Positions 34,304-45,104 of a DNA stretch of 64,000 nucleotides are shown here, one piece after another (positions within the stretch are counted from its first letter, which is position 1; each line of letters starts with the position of its first letter). The DNA is taken from positions 1 through 64,000 of the forward strand of contig MCFE01000007.1 in assembly GCA_002104905.1 (NCBI GenBank). Reading direction: 5' to 3'. The notes beneath the pieces were generated by a model. The model saw nothing but the letters and a program-made list of their open reading frames with translations. It was not told the origin of the DNA and did no database searches. The DNA comes from Basidiobolus meristosporus CBS 931.73 (lineage: Eukaryota; Basidiobolomycota; Basidiobolomycetes; Basidiobolales; Basidiobolaceae). The translations under genes were made by a program, and so were the position numbers.

Positions 34304-36159
34304 CTATGTGCGACGATGCATCACTGAGAGTATTTCCTGAGTGGGCGATCTCCCATGGGACTGGTCAAAGGAGCTCAAGATGGATGAAGGGGATTCAATG
34401 AGATATTTCTCTTCAATCGACTTGACCCAGTGTTCGGCTTCTTCATTATTTTTCCTTTCAATTGACCGCGGTGGCACTTTGGGGGATAGAGTTTGTCCTG
34501 TCTCCCATTTGGTCATAATAATGCATAGTGTAAGCAGAGTGTGCTCGTAGAACTCGATTAGCTTTAGGATTTGCATATCGATCTTGAAGAGATGAGTTCT
34601 ATGGTTGGTGATGGCCCCTCGTTCGAAGAGTTTCATGTTGCGAGGGTCGTTGACAAGCACATTGTGCCAAACACCTGCGTTTAGTTGCTGGTCAATTGGG
34701 TCGAAGATCTTTTTGTGTAGCACCAGGTGAAGGTGCATTGGGTGATGAACTGGTGGCATCTGAGAGACCAGTGAGAGAAGGCCGTTGTTTTCCCAGAATT
34801 TCTCCGAAGGATCTTTCAGGATATCACCGACAGTGTAGGAATCGAACTGTTGGCGACCTAGGAAAAATCCAGGAACCATGGACCACAAATGGGTAACACG
34901 AGGCTACAAGTAAGATAATTTGTTATCAACGAAGGATTCAAGAGATGGCCGATAATCTGGTCTTACAAAGTGTCTTCCAGTAATTCTAGAGCGAAGCGAG
35001 GTGGAGATGGCATAGTTGATATATAGGCATTTAGGGTCTAAGTGGTATAGAGTCGAGGTGCGATTAGAGCCTTCAACCGAATAATCGTAAATCCAGTTAT
35101 CCTCGAAGCTTGAGAAAGCGCTCCGTGCAAAAAGTGCACACCAAAAGGAGCCACCTTTCCTTCGAGATAAATCCCAGCGATCATTCAGTTGAAATGGTAG
35201 AAGACTGTTCAGCCAGACCCAATCCAACCAGCAAACAAGGTGCACAAATACCAGAAAGAGTTGGAGTAAACTAAATGGGTGCACGATGATTCTGGTTCCC
35301 GGGATTAGTCCGAACAGATAGTTGAGGGTTGAGCCTCTATGCGAACCAGATATAGATACTATTGCTTTGATCCAGCGAGCATTGGTGTTACATTTGAAAT
35401 AGTCAATGGCAAGGAGGTATTGCAGGTAAGAGCAGGTTTGCACTCCATAATCCTTGCCTGTGAGTGAATGTTAACATCTGGCGCAGAAAATCCAGCACAA
35501 AAGGAGAAGCTCGAAACAATACCTATGAGCACGACTGGGTGTTTTTCATCCCAAAGGCGATGGTGACCAGGATAGCTTGAGCCGTATTGCGAATGGCAGA
35601 ATTTTCGAGAGTGTTCCTTTCCATAATCCTATGTTGAAGAATAAGTAAAGCGCCAATAACCTAATTGCTACCTACAGACATACCACTAGGCCTCCTTTAA
35701 GTTGATAGAAAATCTGGCAAGCCCTATCTGAGTATGAAGTCAGTATTGATCTTGTAGAGCGCTTGTATGCTATCAGCTATATCAAATACCATGTAAAGAC
35801 TAGAAGAGAATGTTCGGTTAGTAAAACCCACTGGAAGAAAGAGTTATTATACGTACCCCGATGGAGCTAGGTTCAAGGGGGATGGCTTCTGGTAGGGCCA
35901 TACGTATATCCGACCAGTAGTCCAGCAAGGTAAACTCCGAATCCTTGGTAAAGGGGTTTTTGATCTTGCATTTGCTGTAGCTGAATAACCCAGGGACCAG
36001 AAATATGTTGTCTTTATTGGGTCCGTCAAGTATTATGCGCTCCGTAGAGCCACAGACTGCAACATCAGAGTTTTCGAGATGGGTACCTTGACGGTTCTTT
36101 TGTCGAAAGGTATTGGTCTGTAACAGGTGATTAACTCTATTACTCACGTAGTCAAACAT
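34304..36159 (-). CDS. Lipase-like alpha/beta-hydrolase with altered catalytic residues
   Basis: Model: complement(join(34304..34903, 34967..35457, 35523..35628, 35684..35727, 35790..35799, 35857..36159)), 517 residues. It resembles the L1/family I.5-type lipases: NIFLVPGLFSYS (oxyanion strand), YWSDI, SLHDRACQIFYQLKGG across two splice junctions, YGKEHSRKFCHSQYG, then WDEKHPVVLIGKDYGVQT where active relatives have GHSxG. VSISGSHRGSTLNYL follows, then a long hydrophobic segment (FSLLQLFLVFVHLVCWL) suggesting membrane association, and FWENNGLLS where relatives carry an acidic residue in NDG[IL]VS. The nucleophile Ser is thus replaced (GKDYG) and the acidic residue is Asn. A pseudo-enzyme or a different chemistry is possible. 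Exon 2 is only 10 bases. Confidence 0.7.
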
Positions 36160-38553
36160 ACTTCAAAGAGAGTCAAACAAATGAGAGTATATGTATGTGT
36201 ATTTACAGAAGACAGGGTGGAGGTGGTATGTGGAAGTTAATATATCAACTCCAAAAGTAGGGGGTGAAGGTGTTCTTGTAATAGTAGTAAGGGTTAGAGA
36301 TAGCCTTCTGTTTGAGATAAGACAAGTATAAATATGGGATTTAACGTTGAGTGCAATGGAAACGACGAATTCCAATTTAGATAGCAATATAAATCATAGA
36401 GTGAGGTTGTCACAATCATATTGATATCTAGATATAAATAGGGTAATCACTCTACACGCCCGTTCGAATTTAGCTTTCCGAGTACGTTGGGGCTACCAAT
36501 CAAGCTACTATCATATGAAATTCTACTGCTTTTTCCTTTTCCACAAATCACCAACTTCCATAGAAATGAAGGCCAACTGAGCTAATTTGGAAGCGTATGG
36601 TTGATGAAGACGTCCACCACGTTGGAAGGTATGTGCCCACACGTGAAGGGAAAAGCTTAAACTTTTGGATCCGCTGGTGAGACCGGCCATTGGACAGCAG
36701 TACAAGCTTTTCCCACTGCGTTGCTTCAGACAAGATACGGTAGCTTTTGGATCTGACTAAGGCTCGGATGCCATCGCAATTCCAGAGTGCTTGAAAATGC
36801 AGATATCGATACCTATTTAGTGCGCGTTTAAAGTCTAACTTGGTGTCTCAGTCAACGTTAAGCTAGTATCGGAGATAATAACAGAGATCATGTCCGTGAC
36901 CAATAGCCAAGGTGCAATCTAATGCTGGAATCGGTTTGAGACCGGATAAGGCCAGAAATGATGGCATTAATCCATTCTAACAAGCTCTCTGGAAACTAAA
37001 CTCGTTATGAGTACCACAAATGTTGGTCCAAGCAAGGGAGTCCGGGTGTCCTCTACCATGCCAGCGATGACAATAGGGTTTGACGCTGGAACTGTCCAGT
37101 TTAATTTTCAGCTATCCGAGCATGGGCGGAGGTTCTATCAAACGATGATCCGTATCTTGATCTACGACATTGAGTGTCACGATAAGCAGCGCTTTGAGAT
37201 TCCGAATTGCCTTTCTTGAGGCTTCTTCAAGATTTTGATTGTCAAAAGACGCCATTAGTCAGCCGAGAGAATTGAAAGATAGCATCTAGGCTGTGCCTAT
37301 CGATACGATGCTTCACTGATACAATTTACACTTGTGACTCAATAGGACGCTGTGCTTCTTGCATCCCATTCACTGATGCCGCAGCCATCACTAATGGATC
37401 AGAGGGAGGCTTGGCACACTTCAGAGTAGCTCCGACATCCTACAACGATCACTGTTTGCTGTAGTTCGGCATGCGGGATTCCCCTGAAATCACGATAATG
37501 CAGCGCAGAGCAAAGGAGAGCAACGAGAAATCACAGGATCTGATGTTTTCAACCAACAACCGGTCTTCTTTCTTCAAGGAGCGTCACATCTTTAACTGTC
37601 CCACAATGATGACATCAGCCTCAGGAAGAAGTCCGAATGAATCAGCCACGTTATAACGGGAGGATGGTCAAGTGAATTTGCCGGTAATGAGAAATACAAC
37701 CAAAGCGATTTTTCATTTCAGGCCATCTTCCGAAACTCATATTCCCAGCGCCACCCAGCCTGTTCAACGGATTCTACAGTGAATGCCACGGCCTATTGTT
37801 CCCAAGTTTGAGGGGGAGCCGTCTTATAGAGCATATTTCTCCTCAAAGCGTATCATTGAAGGACATAAACCACCATTCCCAGCTCTAATGAATAAATATT
37901 TCTATTTCGGAGGTCGCCGTTTTCTGCTTCATCTCTCCTGACACAAATGTATTGTCACCCATCATTAAAGCTTTTGCAAGGCGTACTGAACCCTCCTACT
38001 TTTGAGCCAAAACCGTCCTCAATCCCTTATGGACACGAGTATAACTACTGGCAAGCAGACCTGCAGTTATGTATGCCTAACCAATTTATGTGCTCTGCAC
38101 ATTTCCCTTCAAAATCTCCTAACAATAGCAAAGCAGTTAAATGCACTTCCCGAAATCGTACTTTACATACGTTACGAATTAGACCGAGAAGCATATTAGA
38201 AGTATTCTAAAAGAATGGGATATCACTGCTCCGAGAATCTGTTCCACTATATAGTAATGTAATGTATCATGTTGGTGAATTGTACAAACGTTGACCGCCT
38301 ACTGGTCTGCAAAACGACTATTCAATGTATGAATTCCATATTTATCGGTGATTTAAGTATGCAGCAGAATATTCGTTATTCGTTCCAGTATGGTAAGGTG
38401 GTTCACATTTAAATCCTACCAAGGTACATCAACCCTTTGCCCATTTACAACTCCTACAACTTTCCTTTGGACTCTTTTCAACATATCTTTGTACATCACA
38501 ACTGTTGTGCACTGTAGTGATTCAGTCAATTCCGTCCTAGCCACTTGTAAACG
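36160..38553. other. Gene-poor region of 2.4 kb
   Basis: Divergent interval between the lipase-like gene and the cell-surface protein gene. Short frames such as 37007-37219 lack motifs and neighbours. The last 150 bases contain several CAAC/ACAAC tracts that may be leader sequence. No RNA gene or element recognised. Confidence 0.45.
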
Positions 38554-39429
38554 ATGAAACCGTTCGTAAATTTCGTCCTTGCCGCAGTGATTTTGACCAC
38601 TGTGGCTAGTGCACAAGGGCCAGTAGCCAATGTTCCTAATAAAGATCCCATGAAACTCGATAACCCAGTGCCAACAAAAGCCGATGCCAAGCCAGCCGCC
38701 GCAAGCCCAGTTGGTCCTGAGCCGGTCTCCTCGTCTGCTCCTGCTCCTGCGCCTGCCCCCGCCCCTGCCCAACCTTCAAGTGTGGAACCAAAAGTCGAGC
38801 CAGCACCATCAAAGGAAGCTCCTAAAGTAGAATCCACTCCGGAACCTCCGAAACCGGACACACCCAAACCAGAACCCACCAAATCAGAACTGCCAAAGGT
38901 AGAGATCGCCGTACCTACTCCTGCCAAGCCAGAACCTGCCAAACCAGAGCAACCCAAAGCACCAGAACCAACCAAACCTGCACAACCAAGCCCTCATACT
39001 CCTCATCAACCAAATCAAACTACTCCACCAATTGTCAACAAGGGGAGCCCACCTGTTCGCACCACAATCGTAACGAATCCGGATGGCTCCAAGTCTACAT
39101 CAACATACACCCCAGATGTAAACTTTCTAGCAAATAGCAAGCCTAATGATTCGAGTAGTGGAGGTACCAATGTTGGTGGTATTGTCGGAGGCGTCATTGC
39201 TGGTTTTGTCGTCCTAAGCGCACTGGGGGCTTTTGTATATCGAAAGATCGCTCGTCGCTCATGGAGGGAATACAACGATGAGGAATACATGGCAACTACT
39301 TCACAGGAGCACTTCAGTACCTCCATGGCCTATGCTCAGCCAAGTCCGTACTCGCCTTCTCATTCCCACCAAGGCTCTGACCCATTCAAGAACACGTTAG
39401 ACCAATACCATCGAGGTCATCACTTGTAG
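38554..39429 (+). CDS. Proline-rich single-pass cell-surface protein
   Basis: 291 residues, intronless. N-terminal signal peptide (MKPFVNFVLAAVILTTVASA, cleavage likely after VASA). About 150 residues follow of Pro/Lys/Glu/Ala-rich sequence with imperfect KPEPxK repeats and an (AP)5-type run. Then come a Thr/Asn/Ser-rich stretch and one membrane helix (GGIVGGVIAGFVVLSALGAF) followed by basic YRKIARR and a short cytosolic tail with Tyr- and Ser-rich motifs. The layout is that of a type I cell-wall-spanning protein or wall stress sensor, but the composition is too biased to name a family. The opposite strand is also open for 150 codons owing to this composition. Confidence 0.8.
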   Translation: MKPFVNFVLAAVILTTVASAQGPVANVPNKDPMKLDNPVPTKADAKPAAASPVGPEPVSSSAPAPAPAPAPAQPSSVEPKVEPAPSKEAPKVESTPEPPKPDTPKPEPTKSELPKVEIAVPTPAKPEPAKPEQPKAPEPTKPAQPSPHTPHQPNQTTPPIVNKGSPPVRTTIVTNPDGSKSTSTYTPDVNFLANSKPNDSSSGGTNVGGIVGGVIAGFVVLSALGAFVYRKIARRSWREYNDEEYMATTSQEHFSTSMAYAQPSPYSPSHSHQGSDPFKNTLDQYHRGHHL

Positions 39430-40481
39430 ATATGGTAATATTTCCGCTCCAACGCAGCAAGCCAAGGGCTCTTCAGCATGAAATCAATCATTCGAGTCGA
39501 CTAGCCACCCTGCTATAACATAGACATTCCTTGGGCTATGTCAAGCTAAACATTCCCACAGTTTCATTACCAACTACTCTTAATTTTGGACTCTTGGCAT
39601 AATCTCGTGATCTCTGGTTGTTTTGCCCGGAAATTATGTAGAAGTGACGCAAATAATAAGACCGTTTTTTAGTTAAATATCTATATCTTTATTCTCGTAT
39701 CATTACGATATATATCATTCACCGTTATACCATCTTGTTATTTCAACTGGTTATAAGCCTCTTGTTACTTCAGTTAATTTTCTATTTATGAAATATGTAT
39801 GAGTATCTTTGCTTGTAGTCCTGAGTATTCCGCCCAGATGATCCAAGTTTGTGACTAAATAAAATATCGAATATCAGGTTTTATCACTAATCAGCTGATC
39901 CTTGCATTCAAGGATTGATCACCCTTTCTGACTTGCGCAGGAGACTCAACCATGAGCAAATGCTAGGCTTGTACAAATGATCATGGGTTGCAGACACACC
40001 CTTGGTGAATACCGTGACAGCAAATGTCTCAACACCTTGAGGTGGCTATGCCGTTTAGAGGCCCACCGATAGATTTCGTCCATTATGTGCAAGCATGCAT
40101 TGGCAACGGCTCGAAAGTATCCAGACAATCAGAGTAGGACAGTGCCACTGGAAGGAAATAGCGGGCTGCAGCAGACGGGAATGACCTGAAATCCTCGAAG
40201 GTTCTATAGCTCATAATAGAATAGCAAATCTATTCAATTGGGTTGGCCAATCACCAGTCCGTTGATGTACTACCGTATTTCCTAATTAAACCTCACTTAA
40301 GAGCCTCCTTGGATTATTCAGTCCACATAACACCTTTTCAACATAACTTCTCTTGTTGGTATCAGGAAAGATTCACTCGATTACACTTATTTGTTAATAT
40401 CCAACTTATTCTACTACGCTTCCATATAGCGGCCCGCTCAAAGAACCTTTGTGTTTTCCCGATTAGATAGAAGCGTATTTC
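39430..40481. other. Intergenic, 1.05 kb
   Basis: Terminator of the surface-protein gene and promoter of the RBR gene. Two AT-rich runs near 39660-39780. No gene seen. Confidence 0.5.
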
Positions 40482-42580
40482 ATGGGATTTTTCTCACCTT
40501 TTCAACAGCCGCCTGTCAATGTAGCTTTGGATGATGCTCGACTAGAGCAATTAAAACATTTATTCCCGGATGGCGGTAGGTATCCCACACATCTTGATTG
40601 CCACGCAATAAGAAATTTACGCTGTGCTTCTTTATCTCACTAGATGTTGAGTATTTTCGAGAGTGTCTGAAATTCTACAAAGATCAGCATGTTGAACGCA
40701 TTACAGAGAAGATCCTATCCAACCAGTTTGGTTACTACCCAAGACGCCCACCAACCGGTAAACCAAACGCTAGCGAAGGCCAAAATTACTTTCTCAAGAA
40801 GCTCAATGAGATCTTTCCTGATTGCGAAATTCGCTGTATCCGAGAAAAAATCAAGAATCTTACGCACAGTCACGTTGAGCAGGCCATCGACTATCTACTG
40901 GATTTGGATAAGAATGCGCGCAATGGATACCCTCAGCGGCTCAAGCCTGGCATTATTGACCGTGCCGACTATGTTCGATCCTCCTCATATATCAAAGGAG
41001 CCAAACATCGACTCTATAATGAATTCCCTTTCGCTTTCAAGTCCTCTATCAAAGCAGTCATGGCCGAACTGAACAATGACTATGTTCAAAGCTATGACTC
41101 ATTGAGTAGCATGAGCTCACTAACTTGGTGGACATCGTGGCTCACATTTATGCAGCGCAAACCATATAACTCTCCTGAAATGTACGATCCGGAGCTTTTG
41201 AAGGACGTGGATATGATTTTGAGTAGAGAACGCATAGCACAGACCAAAAAAGACGAAGACATAGCTAAAAATTTGAACTTCTCTGAATACCAGAAACACA
41301 ACGAACTTTTCGAATGTGGGTGCTGTTTTAGCTCTTTTGTCTTTGAAGATATGTGCACCTGTCGTGAAGGGCATATGTTCTGTTGCGATTGCCTGAGTGC
41401 TTATACAAAAGAAGGTCTATTTGGACAAGGCAACTTACGTGGCAAGCCTATTCCATGTATGGATTCCAGCGAGTGCACATCGACCTTTTCCCTTGAGGAA
41501 CTTGAGCGTGTCCTTTCATCTGACATATACCATGCATATGCCGATTCTATTATTGAAGAAGAGTTCAAGCAACTAAATGTAGAGCTTGTAAAGTGCCCCT
41601 TCTGCTCGTATTGTGAGTTCGACGATGATCCACTAGACCTCCGGAGACTACGTCTTTACAGGATCTTCATCTATTTGGGAATATTGGCATATGCTTCCAC
41701 TTGGATTGCCACATGCATTATGGATATTCTGGAAGCAGTCTTTTGCTCCTGGAGTGGCACATTTGTCTTTGGATGTGTTGCCGGCATCGCTGGAATTCAA
41801 ATACGTCGGGTTGTGTCCATCGTCCAGCGCCAGCTAGTTCGTAGACGCAAGAAATCAAATATCCTCTACTGCCAGAACCCCCGTTGTGGCAAATGCTCAT
41901 GCTTGGCTTGCGGGCAAGAACACAAACCCTTGCATCGCTGTCACGAAAAAGAACAGGATAAACTGCGCTTGTATGTGGAGCAAGCAATGGCCGATGCTGT
42001 TAAGCGCACGGTAAGCTCGCTCGAACTCATAATCCTACACTGTACGTCACTTAACTACTTCTACTCAGTGTCCCAAATGCCAATTATCTTTCACGAAATC
42101 CGATGGCTGTAACAAGATGACTTGTCGTTGCGGTAAAGTAGAATGATATAATTCTGGCGATGTATTCTTCGCTAAAACGTATGATTCTTTAGGATATCAG
42201 ATGTGCTATATCTGTCGCAAAGATATACGCCAAGAGTCATATTCACATTTCTGCGATCATTTCCGTGACATACCAGGACAGAGCTGCACTGCATGTAACA
42301 AATGCGACCTATATAAGGTTCAATCGGAAGAAAAAGCAGTCAAGGAGGCAGCCACCCGAGCCCATGCTGAATTTTTGGCCGCCAATCCTGAAATCACACA
42401 TAGCAGTAGTGCTGATTTGGACCACATTGGCCCAGGCTCCTACACTCTCGCAAACGGTCAGTACAGTATAACCACCTGCTTAGTATTCTCAAATGTACTA
42501 ACTGTGCTACAACAGCCATCTCTATTGACTACATTATCGAGCAAATATGTGATCTTTTAATTGACCATTTTTTCCATTGA
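40482..42580 (+). CDS. RBR-type E3 ubiquitin ligase, RNF216-like, with membrane hairpin
   Basis: Model: join(40482..40575, 40644..42010, 42069..42132, 42193..42456, 42516..42580), all in frame. Order: N-terminal region with a UBA/CUE-like helix set (LTHSHVEQAIDYLLDL), RING1 (CGCCFSSFVFEDMCTC, then GHMFCCDCL), an IBR region (VKCPFCSYCEFDD, then YCQNPRCGKCSCLACG), and RING2 with CPKCQLSF, DGCNKMTCRCG (catalytic Cys in GCNKM) and YQMCYICRKDI, finishing with the H/C cluster HFCDHF and CTACNKCDLY. The RING2 and last cluster match RNF216/TRIAD3. Unusually, about 60 mostly hydrophobic residues (YLGILAYASTWIATCIMDIL and TFVFGCVAGIAGI) sit between the IBR cysteines. The last exon is uncertain: an alternative acceptor at 42649-42650 gives an end at 42721. 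Confidence 0.85.
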
Positions 42581-43124
42581 CCTACTTTTGTATTGCTACC
42601 CAAACCTCACAACCCTTTGCGCAATCTTACCATTTCCATCGTTTCTTTAGCGGTTGAGCTCCATTCAGATCAACAACTGAACTTAATCCTACCCAAGGAT
42701 CTGCGCACATCATTGGAGTAACTTATAATTCTTTATCAAGGATAGGCCGTTGTAAATTCTGTACCATTTATTGTACGACACAATTTAAATTCGAACTCGG
42801 GCCTACTATTTGGTTTACATCAAACATGAAAAATATGATTCGCCTCTAGTGCAGCTAATTTTCCTTACCTTCGACCAAACTTCGCTTTTGAAGGGTATTT
42901 TTCATTGTTCATATTCAATAATAAATATAACATACCTGGTAGCAGTTACTTCGGTTGCTGTTGCTTGGTCAAGAGAATTTCTGAAGCACCTAGTCCGGGT
43001 GGCCCTCGGTTATATGGTACACCCGATCGCGCAGAAAGGCCCGATGGTTCGAGCCTCACTTGTCCATTCTCGTAGCCATACTTGGTTTTGTTTATTTGTT
43101 GGAATTTGCTGTCCTTTTCGCAGC
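42581..43124. other. Intergenic between converging genes
   Basis: About 540 bases between the RBR ligase and the dioxygenase gene. It contains the alternative last exon of the ligase (42651-42721). Nothing else recognised. Confidence 0.45.
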
Positions 43125-43865
43125 CTAGTTGTACATTAAATCGGATCTAAGGACGTATTTCACACCGCTGATTACTTCTTTCGCTTCGTGGAGTAAGCAC
43201 TTGGCGCCGTGGCGATGGAGCAAAGCGCTACCCCGTACTGGCTTATAAGACAGTGGTGGCTCCTTAGCCTTCATCGAATAGAACACCGTCTCCCCGCCAC
43301 GAAGAGGAAACGCGGAATCGTCACCACCTCCGTTAAGGTATATTAACAAAGTGAATTCGCTGGAGCGTCCCTGGGTGTCTTTTACGCTATCGTCGTAATG
43401 GGGATCGAACTTCTGGCCCGGGTGATACTTGTAGAGCCGAATATTGTCATTTAAACCAACTGCAGTCTTTGCTCCCACGGTCCAGCTTTGGCACAGCTCC
43501 TTGATACCACTATCCCAAAGGTACTGGGCAAACGAGGCGTCCTTGATAGAGAAACGGTCGTTGTCACGGAACGCCTCCCCTTTCTTGGGAATCAATCCCT
43601 TTACCGCCGGCTCAAACTTCAACGTCTCCTCGCTGAATGCTATTATTTCCCTGCACTCCTTTTCGGTAAAAAAATGGTCGATGACATAGATCTGTGAGCT
43701 CATCAGCTCCTCCAACTTCAAACTTTTTTTAGCAGAGAGTCTAGGCCATATTAGGGCTGGACTGTCAGTTGCTTCATTCGGTTTTCGTTTACGCTGTACG
43801 GTGTTTGGTTGTGATTTTGCCTGAGTCTTGCTCGAGAGTGACTTATTTCCTTTCTTGGGTGCCAT
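43125..43865 (-). CDS. 2-oxoglutarate/Fe(II) dioxygenase, prolyl-4-hydroxylase-like
   Basis: 246 residues from MAPKKGNKSL (ATG 43865-43863; an in-frame ATG at 43901 would add 12 residues). The N-terminal 45 residues are Lys/Gln/Ser-rich. The catalytic double-stranded beta-helix begins near IYVIDHFFTEKECREIIAF. Iron ligands H and D lie in KFDPHYDDS, and the distal H in LLHEAKEVISGVKYVLRSD, whose Arg fits the 2-oxoglutarate carboxylate position. GRSSEFTLLIYLNGG and RGGETVFYSM match the P4H-type core. Related fungal and plant proteins are annotated as oxidoreductases without a known substrate. The basic N-terminus could direct it to the nucleus; that is inference. Intronless. Confidence 0.85.
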   Translation of the reverse strand: MAPKKGNKSLSSKTQAKSQPNTVQRKRKPNEATDSPALIWPRLSAKKSLKLEELMSSQIYVIDHFFTEKECREIIAFSEETLKFEPAVKGLIPKKGEAFRDNDRFSIKDASFAQYLWDSGIKELCQSWTVGAKTAVGLNDNIRLYKYHPGQKFDPHYDDSVKDTQGRSSEFTLLIYLNGGGDDSAFPLRGGETVFYSMKAKEPPLSYKPVRGSALLHRHGAKCLLHEAKEVISGVKYVLRSDLMYN

Positions 43866-44702
43866 CGAGCAGGATATCCTCTGTCTAACAAGCCGAGGCA
43901 AGCGCGATAGAGTGTCCGAAGAGAATTTTTAAGGGATGAAAATTGGTACTTGAATTGAGCAAAGCTGTTTAGGGGAAAATCGACTATCGTTGGTAACGGT
44001 GATAGACGTTTTGCTAGTAGATTCGATTTATTCAACATGGATACAATAACATGCGTATTATCAATGATTTATGTCACTTTCTTTCAAGTAATCGATCTCA
44101 ACATAACATTTCCATCCATGCCCCTAGGCCAATGGGGAAGTGGGGCGACAATCACGAAACTATTCATAACTGTCAGCGCTAACAAACATCAGACACTGGG
44201 ATCCATAATGAAATAGATCTCACAATGTGCCACCACGAAAGGTTAGGTAGGTGAGAATATCACTGTGAAACTGTCAAATAGGGGGTTATGATCGCAAATG
44301 GCCAGTAAATACAAGCGAGAGGATTGGTCGTGACTGTATAGTGACCAGCCTTGGTCAATGTACACGATTGAACTAAGCACTGTCCCGAAGTAGTTAACGG
44401 AATTAGAGGTTTGACTCTCACCTTGAAATCCTCTGATACCAGGTTATTTGGCGCGAAATACACGAAATTCACTATAAAACTCAATGATATTTTGCAGTAT
44501 TGCTGAATCGTTGTTGGAAAAGAAAAGTCCACCAAAAACATGAAGTCAAAATTACACCCTTTGCTGTATATTTGTCAGCTATACATATCAAACATGTTTG
44601 TATATGACGTGGAGATAGGATACAGGCTACTAAACTAGTAGATAGAAGAACAAATATGTACAAGGACGGTAGTCGCAAAAACCGGTTAGAGGCGCGAAAC
44701 AG
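43866..44702. other. Intergenic, 0.8 kb
   Basis: Promoter side of the dioxygenase gene and terminator side of the GSKIP-like gene. An antisense frame (43751-44038) overlaps the dioxygenase N-terminus and has no motif. No gene seen. Confidence 0.45.
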
Positions 44703-45104
44703 CTAGCGGCTACAGTCGCAGAGTTGCGGCTTATGATAGGACATGGACTTCGAGAGAGAAATGAGATATAGCGGGCTAGTCGACATCAGTAGCAAGTCAA
44801 GGGCAGCGAATGGTTTTTTCAGAAGTCTTGTTATCACGGAATCATAATGCAACCTCGTATTTTTGGAGCACGGCTCAGGCAGCTCCGCTTCAGCTATACA
44901 ATAGCCCCTGCGATCGACATGAATAGTGACAGATATCCCTTCCAGTAGGGTAAACGAGAAGATTCCCCAAGGGATATTTGGATTCATTGGGTCAGGACCA
45001 TTTATTTTATTTACTATTAGCGAGTCTTCGTTGATGCCTGAGCGAATTTCTCTGAGAGCTTGGATAAGGTCATGTTCTTGTATTGATTTGTTGTTGGACA
45101 GCAT
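44703..45104 (-). CDS. GSKIP-domain-like protein
   Basis: 133 residues, intronless as read. Features that fit the GSK3-interacting protein (GSKIP) fold: an N-terminal amphipathic helix (HDLIQALREIRSGINE), the core LEGISVTIHVDRRGYCI, and the late motif FAALDLLLMSTSPLYLISL, close to the [FY]ESLxxLLxxxSPxY pattern of the family. In animals GSKIP binds GSK3beta and the PKA regulatory subunit. Fungal proteins with this domain are mostly uncharacterised. The C-terminal 20 residues (SYHKPQLCDCSR) are unconserved. Assignment rests on pattern resemblance only. Confidence 0.55.
   Translation of the reverse strand: MLSNNKSIQEHDLIQALREIRSGINEDSLIVNKINGPDPMNPNIPWGIFSFTLLEGISVTIHVDRRGYCIAEAELPEPCSKNTRLHYDSVITRLLKKPFAALDLLLMSTSPLYLISLSKSMSYHKPQLCDCSR

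Noticed and set aside
38526-38975. Long minus-strand open frame (about 150 codons, Gly/Ser-rich) opposite the proline-rich surface protein
   Set aside because: It mirrors the Pro/Ala codon bias of the plus-strand gene, has no motif, and the plus-strand product has a signal peptide and membrane helix.
42651-42721. Alternative last exon of the RBR ligase (ending KDLRTSLE)
   Set aside because: It keeps frame, but needs a 194-base intron while others are about 60, and the 42457-42515 intron has a perfect TACTAAC branch site. Kept only as an alternative.
43010-43080. GGTTCGAGCC, a good tRNA box B
   Set aside because: The T stem does not pair and no box A or acceptor stem is present at the right distance.
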